A DNA stretch of 64,000 nt from Rhodospirillaceae bacterium (GTDB taxonomy: Bacteria; Pseudomonadota; Alphaproteobacteria; MPNO01; UBA2964). The notes under the pieces are model-generated. The model did not search any database, was not told the origin of the DNA, and worked only from the letters and a program-made list of their open reading frames with translations. How positions within the stretch are numbered: the first letter of the stretch is position 1; every line of letters starts with the position of its first letter. The stretch lies in contig PBIN01000012.1 of assembly GCA_002720855.1 (NCBI GenBank), forward strand, positions 1 to 64,000, in the 5' to 3' direction. A program made the position numbers and the translations under genes. This document shows, piece after piece, positions 6,544 to 13,991 of the stretch.

Positions 6544-8523
6544 TCAGCCCTGCAATACGGGAATGCCACACATTTGTAGGTAGCCAAAAGTTTCGTCGTA
6601 GTATTTTGAAAGGCGAGTATGGTCTTTATCGTTTCCCTGAGGGATATAAATAACCACACCCTGCCGGGCACGGGTCATCAGAACGCGATAAGCATTCTTC
6701 AGATAAAGCTTTGCCTGATCTTTGCGTACGCTTTGCCAACGCGTTCCTTTAAAACGATAATACTCAAACTGACCGTTGGAATATCTCAGGTCAGCATCCC
6801 AGCAAACGCCGATCCAATCTAATTCGAGCCCCTGTACGTCGAATTCAGTAGCGACTTCTTCCATGTAAAACGAAGATCGAATATCTAGCTTATCGTTTAG
6901 GAACCAAATCGGGGCGTCGATTTTGGCTTTCACATTCAAACCATCGGGACGCAAACGATAAGCACCTGAAGAGGCGACCAAACCGTATCGCTCACTGCCA
7001 CGTGCATGATCTCGAAGCCATTGTCGCGACGAGGGTAAGGATCGGGTGAGGGCGATTGGATAATTCTCTCGGATTTGTTCGAGTGTCGCTCGTGCCTGAT
7101 CAGGACGATTCTCGACTACGTGCCCAACAAAAGCAGAGAGGGATTCCGCTCGAAAAGAACGAACTGATACCTTCAGATGCAGACTTTCGTCTTGTTTCAT
7201 TCTTATTCGCGCGAAATTTGATTTAGCTTCGTCGTCCCAGATGTAGTCAGGGTCGTCTAAACGGTTTGATCCGTAAATTCGCCAGTTCGGAAAACTCTCT
7301 GCGAGGGCACGCAGCCATTCCGACAGCCCCGCTTCACCAGTATTAATTTCTTGTCCGCCGCCGATCAGACAGACAATGACAGACCAGTCGTCATGCCGGT
7401 CCATTACACTAATTAAAAACTCAGGCTCCGACGTATTGAATTCAGTAAACCCGCGTTTCTGCATGAACTTGGTAGCCTGCTCATTATCCCATGCGCGTTG
7501 GGCTTCATCGAAGATAACTACTCTCTCAACAGGGGGCTTCTCTCTGCCAATCTCCGTGTTCCGAAAATGGTGTATATTTTGGACGAAAGCCTGAACTGCC
7601 TGATGTGCACTTTTTTTAGATACGTTCTCTCGCTGCGCCTTGTCCCGTGCGAGGGCTTCTCGCAAGACGTCAACCAACGGACCATTACCTGATAAAAATG
7701 TGGCGTGTTCATCCGCGTGGGCATCGGCACGCTCTGTTGCAATATTCAAACCCGCGAGGGTTTTGCCGGCCCCAGGCACACCGGTGATGAAGCAGATTGC
7801 CTTGAAGCTTTGCGCTTTAGCGTCGTCGATGACTTCGTCTATAGCTTTGTTTGTTTCGAAAAGGTTTTGGGCGCCCGCATCGGAACGAGTAATTTCCCCG
7901 ACCGAGTGCTGTCGGTAAAGCGCCTGCGCTGCTTCGACAATCGTAGGGGTGGGTTTGTACCCAGATTCCGCCCATGCAGATGCGGTGAGTGCCAATGGTT
8001 TCGGTGCGTACGGGATATTTTGATTGTTCCTTAAAAGCCCAGCCAGTTCCGCGGAAGAGGACACTCGCAATGGCGACGAGACCTTATCCGCGGCGAACTC
8101 GGCGACTTGCTTATCTTGTTGTGGGGCTGATGTAGCAATCAATACTGGGATGATTGGAAGCAAATGACTTCCATGATGGAAGTTCTTTAAATCGAGAGCG
8201 TAATCGTGAGCCTGATCTCTTGCCGCGGTATCAAATACTTCGGAGTGGACCTTAAACTCCAGCACGACAATGGTATTTTCTATGAGCAATACAACATCTG
8301 CCCGTTTACCCATGCGGGGAATAAAAAACTCGAAGTAAATGTGGGCTGGTCTTTGCAGTCCTGCCAACGCGGACTTTAAAAAGACGATTTGTTCGTGCCA
8401 GGCACCCAATTGGGCAGCATCAACACCGGTGCCAGCAGTGGTTAATTCTCCGACAATGGAAGTCGTAGGAGAAGATAAAAATTCTCCCAACGGACGATCG
8501 AAATAGCCGACGAGAGGCATCAA
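6544..8523 (-). CDS. DUF2075 helicase with PD-(D/E)xK-like N-terminus
   Basis: A 659-residue protein. Residues 60-95 show RADVVLL then VVLEFK (D76, E89, K91), the spacing of a PD-(D/E)xK nuclease core. A DUF2075 P-loop NTPase follows: Walker A GVPGAGKT (248-255), Walker B VVIFDEAQ (335-342), and a C-terminal helicase part with VQGLELDWIGVCWD and NAYRVLMTRARQG, motifs shared with UvrD-like and Schlafen-like helicases. Such fusions are frequent in defence islands and on mobile elements, where they act on nucleic acids. It lies alone near the right edge of the element. Family call is firm; the nuclease reading and a defence role are inferred. Confidence 0.85.
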   Translation of the reverse strand: MMPLVGYFDRPLGEFLSSPTTSIVGELTTAGTGVDAAQLGAWHEQIVFLKSALAGLQRPAHIYFEFFIPRMGKRADVVLLIENTIVVLEFKVHSEVFDTAARDQAHDYALDLKNFHHGSHLLPIIPVLIATSAPQQDKQVAEFAADKVSSPLRVSSSAELAGLLRNNQNIPYAPKPLALTASAWAESGYKPTPTIVEAAQALYRQHSVGEITRSDAGAQNLFETNKAIDEVIDDAKAQSFKAICFITGVPGAGKTLAGLNIATERADAHADEHATFLSGNGPLVDVLREALARDKAQRENVSKKSAHQAVQAFVQNIHHFRNTEIGREKPPVERVVIFDEAQRAWDNEQATKFMQKRGFTEFNTSEPEFLISVMDRHDDWSVIVCLIGGGQEINTGEAGLSEWLRALAESFPNWRIYGSNRLDDPDYIWDDEAKSNFARIRMKQDESLHLKVSVRSFRAESLSAFVGHVVENRPDQARATLEQIRENYPIALTRSLPSSRQWLRDHARGSERYGLVASSGAYRLRPDGLNVKAKIDAPIWFLNDKLDIRSSFYMEEVATEFDVQGLELDWIGVCWDADLRYSNGQFEYYRFKGTRWQSVRKDQAKLYLKNAYRVLMTRARQGVVIYIPQGNDKDHTRLSKYYDETFGYLQMCGIPVLQG

Positions 8524-9318
8524 CCTATAAAACTCGGGCTATATGCTCGGGGAGTAACTCTCGGCGGTAGTGAACGGAAACTCTGCAACATTGAACGTAA
8601 CCTCCAGCAGTTCGTACACGCTTCTTTGATTTTGACTGAATGGATTGAAGCCCCCCCCTAAAGCTTGAGACATTGTGGGTCCTACCCCCCCACGAGTGAA
8701 ATACGCGAACCTCGGGTCAGCGATCCGGCACCATACTCCGCCTTACTAATAATTTCGACCATACTTAGAGGTCTGGCGCGGTGGTTCTTTGTCAAGCACC
8801 CGGCCCAAGCCCCCAGCCCCAGAACCCCGGTCCGTGATCAGAGGCTGATCGCTTTATTTGCGATGTAATCAATTACCGAGAGTCTGGACGGGCCCCTAGG
8901 CGGTGGTCCGTGATCGGTGATGCGCTAGGCCAAGCATCGTATGCACGGGACCATGCCTTTCAGCGCCGTTCCCGGCGATGGCGAGACCACTTGTAAACGC
9001 CCGATTGGGGTTAGCACTTCGACATTATTTGGCTTAAGTCAAAAGGGACCCGACCCTGAGGCTAACGACAAATTAATGTGGGACGGAATGTGGGATGGAA
9101 ATCCGGTATTTAGAAATAAATGATATATTTCAACGAGTTATATGTAATAAAGGCGGACTCCCTCTCCGCCACGAATTCAATCGCGCAATAGCGGATGACC
9201 AGAAGTCGCCTTGCTTACGCCATAAAGTCAGGAAATAAGTCTCTAGCGATAGCAGCCACTTTTTGACGAGTTAGCTTTGTTCAGCGCGGCCTCACTTCTT
9301 TTTCGATCAATCTATCGG
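8524..9318. other. Non-coding right end of the element
   Basis: Almost 800 bases without a supportable gene. It contains the upstream region of the DUF2075 gene, C-runs at 8650 and 8684, an 11-base direct repeat GGTCCGTGATC (8829-8839 and 8905-8915), and near 9077-9100 a repeated TGTGGGAC/TGTGGGAT word of a type often seen beside attachment sites. The short frame at 8941-9123 has no ribosome binding site and looks spurious. The putative attachment site follows at 9158. The last 140 bases are probably the promoter region of the transglycosylase gene. Confidence 0.5.
9158..9171. other. Putative attachment site, tRNA-Ser 3'-end match
   Basis: CTCCCTCTCCGCCA matches the 3' acceptor and T-stem end of typical alphaproteobacterial tRNA-Ser genes, but no tRNA body precedes it. 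A free 3' tRNA end is what remains at the far side (attR) of an element integrated in a tRNA gene. Left of it lie only accessory genes, right of it chromosomal genes begin. The full tRNA and integrase would be left of this window. The match is seen; the attachment role is inferred. Confidence 0.45.
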
Positions 9319-10155
9319 ATGTGTTGCACGACAATTGAATATGCCCTCGTAAGACAGCATACGCCTGTTGCACGTTTCTTAACGCTCCTTGCCTTGGGGT
9401 TGACGCTGTCAGTGCCTGCACAAGCGTATCTTGATGCTACCGCTGCCTATCGCATGGCTCTGCGTTATCATCATCCCCTGGGACAAAACGCGCGGAACTA
9501 TCAGCGGGCTATGCTGCTTTACTGTAGGGCCGATACCGATGGTCATGGCGCTTCGGCACATGCAATTGGCCTTTTATACGCAGCTGGACACGGGGTTAAA
9601 CGCAACAACAAAATGGCGGCCGCATGGTTTAGAAGGGCTATTGCCCTCGGGCATAAGGAATCGAAACGGATGCTGTTGCTCTACGGCCATCGCGGCAGAC
9701 GATTGGCGCCCCGTTGCCCGAACGGCTGGGGCCGTGGCGGAGGACGGCAAGCAATAAAACGAGCGCCAAAAGAGATCAAAGCGATTGTTCGCGAATTTGC
9801 TCCTAAATACCGGCTGGACCCGGATTTGGTTATGGCGGTAATCGCAGTTGAATCAGCCTTCCAGCCCAACGCAATATCCAGCGCCAATGCGCAGGGCCTC
9901 ATGCAGCTGATTCCCGCAACAGCCAGTCGATTTGGTGTCCGTGATCCATTTAACCCAAGAGACAACATCAAAGGGGGAATGGCCTATTTGCGATGGTTGC
10001 TGGATCGCTTTAAAGGGAACGTAACCTGGGCGTTCGCGGCCTATAACGCGGGCGAAGGAGCTGTTCAGCGATATAAGGGCATTCCCCCCTATAAAGAAAC
10101 GCAGAACTATGTTCGGAAATTACGGCGTCTATATAAAAAGCGGCAGCATCCCTAG
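9319..10155 (+). CDS. Lytic transglycosylase with Sel1-like repeat
   Basis: About 278 residues. An N-terminal signal peptide (RFLTLLALGLTLSVPAQA) sends it to the periplasm. A Sel1-like helical repeat follows (AHAIGLLYAAGHGVKRNNKMAAAWFRRAIALG), then a family 1 SLT domain: catalytic glutamate in AVESAFQPNA, the QGLMQLIPATA motif and AYNAGEGAV. It would cleave peptidoglycan between MurNAc and GlcNAc. I chose the ATG at 9319; an upstream TTG at 9277 is possible. It is the first chromosomal gene right of the putative attachment site and stands alone. Confidence 0.85.
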   Translation: MCCTTIEYALVRQHTPVARFLTLLALGLTLSVPAQAYLDATAAYRMALRYHHPLGQNARNYQRAMLLYCRADTDGHGASAHAIGLLYAAGHGVKRNNKMAAAWFRRAIALGHKESKRMLLLYGHRGRRLAPRCPNGWGRGGGRQAIKRAPKEIKAIVREFAPKYRLDPDLVMAVIAVESAFQPNAISSANAQGLMQLIPATASRFGVRDPFNPRDNIKGGMAYLRWLLDRFKGNVTWAFAAYNAGEGAVQRYKGIPPYKETQNYVRKLRRLYKKRQHP

Positions 10156-10230
10156 CCAAATCCGTTGGACAAAACCCGTTATCAAGAGCAGACTTTGAGG
10201 TAGCCAACTAGAGTTCGGGGGGAAAATCCA

Positions 10231-10872
10231 ATGGACTCAATAAATCCCACCGATTTTCGACCAGATAAAGTAGCTCCGATCCGTACTGACCCGCCGGGAA
10301 CCGTCACGGAAATGCCGTCTCCGACAAAGTTGCATCATCTGCACATCTTTTCAGATGAGAATTACGACGACATGGTCGAGTTTTATCAACGTCTGTTTAA
10401 TGCGGAAATTGTACGAGTTAACCCAAATGGCCTGACTTTTATTACCTATGATGATCATGACCATCGCGTGGTTATCATTAAACGCCCTGGTGCCCAAAAG
10501 AAGCCCGACAACTTTATTGGGGTGTCGCATCAGGCATACTGTTATTCAAGCCTTGGTGAACTGATTTTCGTATACAAGCGAATGAAGGAATGGGGCTACG
10601 ATCCCGTTTGGACAGTTAATCACGGAAATTCCACATCATTCTATTATCGCGATCCTGATGGCAATCAGGTCGAGACAATGTTGGATAATTTCACGCCGGC
10701 CGAAACCAAAGAATATAAACGCCACTATCAGTGGTCAGAGGAATTCTCCGCAATGGGAGATCCAACCTTTGATGCCGACAAGATGGTCGAACTATACGAA
10801 TCTGGAGTACCGGATTCCATTCTGCTGGACCATACAGAGGTCTGCAAAATGATCCAAACGGGCAAACTCTAA
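10231..10872 (+). CDS. VOC-family protein, extradiol dioxygenase-like
   Basis: 213 residues in the vicinal-oxygen-chelate fold. The three likely metal ligands are visible: His in LHHLHIFS (about residue 35), His in GVSHQAYCY (about 103) and Glu in DGNQVETML (about 150), together with the FYYRDPDGN signature of type I extradiol dioxygenases and glyoxalases. It probably acts on a dihydroxylated aromatic compound or its product, in line with the catabolic genes downstream, but isomerase or resistance functions are possible. ATG follows GGGGGGAAAA. The end overlaps the stop of gluQ on the other strand by four bases. Confidence 0.75.
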   Translation: MDSINPTDFRPDKVAPIRTDPPGTVTEMPSPTKLHHLHIFSDENYDDMVEFYQRLFNAEIVRVNPNGLTFITYDDHDHRVVIIKRPGAQKKPDNFIGVSHQAYCYSSLGELIFVYKRMKEWGYDPVWTVNHGNSTSFYYRDPDGNQVETMLDNFTPAETKEYKRHYQWSEEFSAMGDPTFDADKMVELYESGVPDSILLDHTEVCKMIQTGKL

Positions 10873-11714
10873 TCTAATCCTACCATTCGGCGGATATCTT
10901 CTGGTGAATGCCCATTCTTCCGTAGTGCTCTCAACGTGATCGAGTGATCACGCTTTGCAAAGCGTTTGCCTGTATTATCGGTGAGAATTCTATGGTGATG
11001 ATATGTGGGCATTTCGTATCCGAGTACCGACTGCAGCACCCGATGGATATTGGTGGAATCCGCCAGGTCTTTTCCGCGAGTGATTAAAGTAACTCCTTGC
11101 AACCCGTCGTCGACCGTAACCGCGAGATGATAACTTGTTCGAATATCTTTTCTCGCGAGGACAACGTCGCCAAATGCTGATAGCTCGACAGCGTGTTGAC
11201 CGCTTTGTTGATCGAACCAATTTAACGTACCGGTGAGGTCTGTTGCTTTGGCTGAGTCTATCCTGAGCGCGAATGGTTCCCCTTCCAGAGTTTTCTTCTC
11301 GCGCTCTGAGGTGGAAAGGTGTCTGCAGGTGCCGGGATAAACTGGGCCCTCTGGACCGTGTGGCGCCCCCCCTGCCCGTTCAATTTCAGCTTTGATGTCA
11401 CCACGGGTGCAAAAGCAAGGGTAAATCAGCTCTAATTCGGTTAATTTATCTAGTGCTTTGTCATAATCGTCCAGATGCGCCGACTGCCGCCTCACAGGTT
11501 CTTCCCACTCAATTCCGAGCCAGCTGAGATCTTCCAGAATGGCGTCTTCGAATTCCGGTTTGCAGCGGGTTCGGTCAATATCTTCAATGCGAAGTATAAA
11601 CCGGCCCTCGGTTATCTTCGCTTTGTGGTACGCAAATAGCGCCGAAAAGGCGTGGCCGATATGCAGATATCCAGTTGGACTTGGCGCGAACCGCGTAACG
11701 ACGCCAGAGGTCAT
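10869..11714 (-). CDS. gluQ: Glutamyl-Q tRNA(Asp) synthetase
   Basis: 281 residues, the length of GluQ-RS, a glutamyl-tRNA synthetase paralogue without the anticodon-binding domain. It attaches glutamate to the queuosine base of tRNA(Asp). Visible are the HIGH-type motif in PSPTGYLHIGHAFSA, the zinc-binding region (YPCFCTRGD ... YPGTCRH) and the KMSKS counterpart KRFAKRDHS. It overlaps the start of... its upstream partner, the DUF952 gene, by four bases (ATGA), so the two form an operon. Confidence 0.93.
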   Translation of the reverse strand: MTSGVVTRFAPSPTGYLHIGHAFSALFAYHKAKITEGRFILRIEDIDRTRCKPEFEDAILEDLSWLGIEWEEPVRRQSAHLDDYDKALDKLTELELIYPCFCTRGDIKAEIERAGGAPHGPEGPVYPGTCRHLSTSEREKKTLEGEPFALRIDSAKATDLTGTLNWFDQQSGQHAVELSAFGDVVLARKDIRTSYHLAVTVDDGLQGVTLITRGKDLADSTNIHRVLQSVLGYEMPTYHHHRILTDNTGKRFAKRDHSITLRALRKNGHSPEDIRRMVGLD

Positions 11715-12064
11715 GTTTCAGTAATATGCGCAGGAAAGATATGTTCGCCGTCTTCACCAAGCGGAAGCGCATCGAAACGTTGAACCGCTTCTACAGGAAG
11801 ATTTCCGTATAGGTGAGGAAACAAGGCGCCGCCGCGAGATTCCTCCCATTTAAGAGATTCACCTAGTTGGGTTGGATCGACCGTCAAAAGAATTAGTCCG
11901 GTTTGTCCAGCACGATGCTTTTTTGCACTTTCGACGATTTGAGGGCGTGTGGAGAAATGAATAAACCCGTCTGCTCGGTCTTGCGACGAACCAGTGTACT
12001 CCCCGGTTTTCTGTGCAGTTTCCCATTCTTCGGCGCGGCACATGTGATAAATAGGTTCTGCCAT
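11711..12064 (-). CDS. DUF952 family protein
   Basis: About 117 residues of the DUF952 family, which begins IYHMCRAEEW and has the central DGFIHFSTRPQI motif; both are present, as is the closing HLYGNLPVEAV. The family is soluble and of unknown function; a relation to ADP-ribosyl-transferase-like folds has been proposed for it, which I cannot test here. The ATG at 12064 fits the usual N-terminus better than a GTG twelve bases upstream. It is the first gene of a two-gene operon with gluQ. Confidence 0.85.
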   Translation of the reverse strand: MAEPIYHMCRAEEWETAQKTGEYTGSSQDRADGFIHFSTRPQIVESAKKHRAGQTGLILLTVDPTQLGESLKWEESRGGALFPHLYGNLPVEAVQRFDALPLGEDGEHIFPAHITET

Positions 12065-12187
12065 GTCAGTACTCACGATTTCAACTCAGCCCTTAGATAA
12101 CATATATTCGGCTGCGTTCTAAAACTTGGACAAATATCACCGTTTCCGCTTCAATGTTACGACAATTAAAAACTCAAGAATCTTGTA

Positions 12188-12531
12188 ATGCCGCCAAAAA
12201 ACAACCCGCTCAAACTAAATTCACTGCAATTAAAGACACTGACAATTCTACAGCAATTGGGTCGTTTTCCTGAAACCTCAAGCAAGAACGAGGAAACAGG
12301 CGAGGTTATGATCAGTAATCTGCCTAACCCGCACGGTAATCATTTTCATTGCGGCGATGCGGTTGTGATGGCCAAGAATGCAACCGGATTAAAAAACCAG
12401 GGAGTCTGGAAGGCCTGGAACGCAAAGGCCTGGCACGCTCGTTTTTTCCCATGGGAATCGCCCTGACTTCCGATGGTATGGAATATGATACAGGCCTTTC
12501 AGAAACGATCCTGATGAAATCTGATCATTGA
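12188..12531 (+). pseudogene. Hypothetical protein gene with a one-base frameshift
   Basis: Frame 1 encodes NPLKLNSLQLKTLTILQQLGR and HGNHFHCGDAVVMAKNATGLKNQGVWKA, then turns into WNAKAWHARFF and stops at 12466. The +1-shifted frame continues sensibly from the same point: LERKGLARSFFPMGIALTSDG and on to a stop at 12531. Restoring one C in the AAGGCCTGG near 12413-12416 gives a continuous protein of about 114 residues, similar in my memory to a conserved Rhodospirillales protein. It is either a recent null mutation or a sequencing error. No function is known. Confidence 0.65.
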
Positions 12532-12719
12532 GGGCGGGCTTTTGCTATTTCCGCCACTCGACTAATTGGCGGAGCAGCGATGTATCGGGATCGAACGAGT
12601 CTCCCACCAAGAGGTTTTGATAAACGGCGTAGAAAGCCTTGGACACAACCTCCTTGACTCTGGCTTGCGCCCGCCGCACGCTTTGGCTCACCTGATAATA
12701 ATTTTGGATGGAGGGGACG

Positions 12720-13925
12720 ATGAGGAAGATCATTAGTTTAGCGGCGGGCATTTCGACCGCTGTTGCAATGACTGCAACGGGTTCTGTTTTTGCTGCCGGC
12801 ACAATCAAGATTGGCGACATCAACAGTTACACAAGACTTCCGGGACATACTGTGCCCTACAAGAAAGGCGCGCAGCTTGCGATCGAAGAGATCAATGCAA
12901 AAGGTGGTGTTCTTGGCAAAAAGCTGGAGCTGATTTCTCGGGATGATAACGGTAAACCGGGAGATGCGGTTAAAAAGGCAGAAGAACTCTTTACGCGCGA
13001 AGGCGTGGCCTTAATTTCTGGTTCGCTCTTTTCCCATATCGGATTGGCGCTCACGGCTTATGCTGGGCAAAAGAAGAAATTGTATCTCGCTGCGGAACCT
13101 CTTTCGGATGCGTTGGTTTGGGCGAAAGGCAATCGCTATACCTTCCGCCTTCGCCCAAGCACCTACATGCAAGCTGCAATGTTGGCAGAGGAAGTTGCGA
13201 AGCTTCCCGCCAAGCGCTGGGCGACAATCGCGCCTAACTACGCCTATGGCAAAGATGCGGTTAAGGCCTTTAAGGAAGTTCTTAAGGCCAAACGCCCCGA
13301 CGTGACGTTTGTCACCGAACAATGGCCCGCACTCTTCAAGATTGATGCTGGTGCCGAAGTGCAAGCGCTTCTACGTGCTAAACCAGATGGTGTTTACAAT
13401 GTGACTTTTGGTCCTGACCTCGCGAAGTTCGTTCGTGAAGGCAAATTGCGTGGGCTTTTCAAAGGACGGACTATCTTAGGCCTACTTACTGGCGAACCAG
13501 AGTATCTTGATCCGTTGAAAGGCGAAGCGCCGGAAGGCTGGATCGTTACAGGCTATCCCTGGTACGCCATCACCGACCCAGCTCACAAGGCATTTGTCGC
13601 TGCCTATCAGAAAAAATGGAATGACTATCCTCGAATAGGCTCAATCGTCGGTTACAACGCGATGTTGAGTGTTGCGGCCGTCATCAAAAAGGCAGGATCG
13701 ACGGATACAGAGAAAATGGTCAATGCCATGGAAGGGCTGAACCTGGATACACCAAGTGGAAAGGTTCATTTCCGTAAAATTGATCACCAGTCGACGATGG
13801 GTGCCTGGGTTGGAAAAACCAAGCTCAAGGACGGCAAAGGCATGATGGTTGATTGGAAGTTCCTCGACGGAAAGAACTATCTGCCATCTGACGCTGAGGT
13901 TATGAAGCGTCGGCCAGGTAAGTAG
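12720..13925 (+). CDS. ABC importer substrate-binding protein, LivK-like
   Basis: About 401 residues. A signal peptide (ending near SVFAA) exports it to the periplasm, followed by the type I periplasmic-binding fold of branched-chain-amino-acid receptors: IKIGDINSYT, GAQLAIEEINAKGGVLGKKLEL and RDDNGKPGDAVKKAEEL. The ATG at 12720 has GGAGGGG just upstream, better than the ATG at 12708. It heads a liv-type operon with permease and ATPase genes. In this setting next to ring-cleavage enzymes the ligand may be an aromatic acid rather than leucine (inference from context). Confidence 0.9.
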   Translation: MRKIISLAAGISTAVAMTATGSVFAAGTIKIGDINSYTRLPGHTVPYKKGAQLAIEEINAKGGVLGKKLELISRDDNGKPGDAVKKAEELFTREGVALISGSLFSHIGLALTAYAGQKKKLYLAAEPLSDALVWAKGNRYTFRLRPSTYMQAAMLAEEVAKLPAKRWATIAPNYAYGKDAVKAFKEVLKAKRPDVTFVTEQWPALFKIDAGAEVQALLRAKPDGVYNVTFGPDLAKFVREGKLRGLFKGRTILGLLTGEPEYLDPLKGEAPEGWIVTGYPWYAITDPAHKAFVAAYQKKWNDYPRIGSIVGYNAMLSVAAVIKKAGSTDTEKMVNAMEGLNLDTPSGKVHFRKIDHQSTMGAWVGKTKLKDGKGMMVDWKFLDGKNYLPSDAEVMKRRPGK

Positions 13926-13934
13926 TTGTGAATT

Positions 13935-13970
13935 GGGGATAGCTCAGCTTAGCTATTCCCTTCCCTTTTT
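13935..13970 (+). terminator. Intercistronic hairpin after the binding-protein gene
   Basis: GGGGATAGCT (13935-13944), a six-base loop and AGCTATTCCC (13951-13960) form a ten-pair stem, followed by TTCCCTTTTT. This is a weak terminator or mRNA-stabilising hairpin. It lies between the binding-protein and permease genes and would let the binding protein be made in excess. Confidence 0.65.
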
Positions 13971-13991
13971 CTGACGCCGCTGGGGGCGGAG

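Noticed and set aside
8941-9123. 60-residue open frame near the attachment site
   Set aside because: No ribosome site, low-complexity end (WDGMWDGN) produced by a short DNA repeat.
12551-12572. CCGCCA ... TGGCGG hairpin upstream of the binding-protein gene
   Set aside because: Only six pairs and no T-run; too weak to call a terminator or riboswitch.
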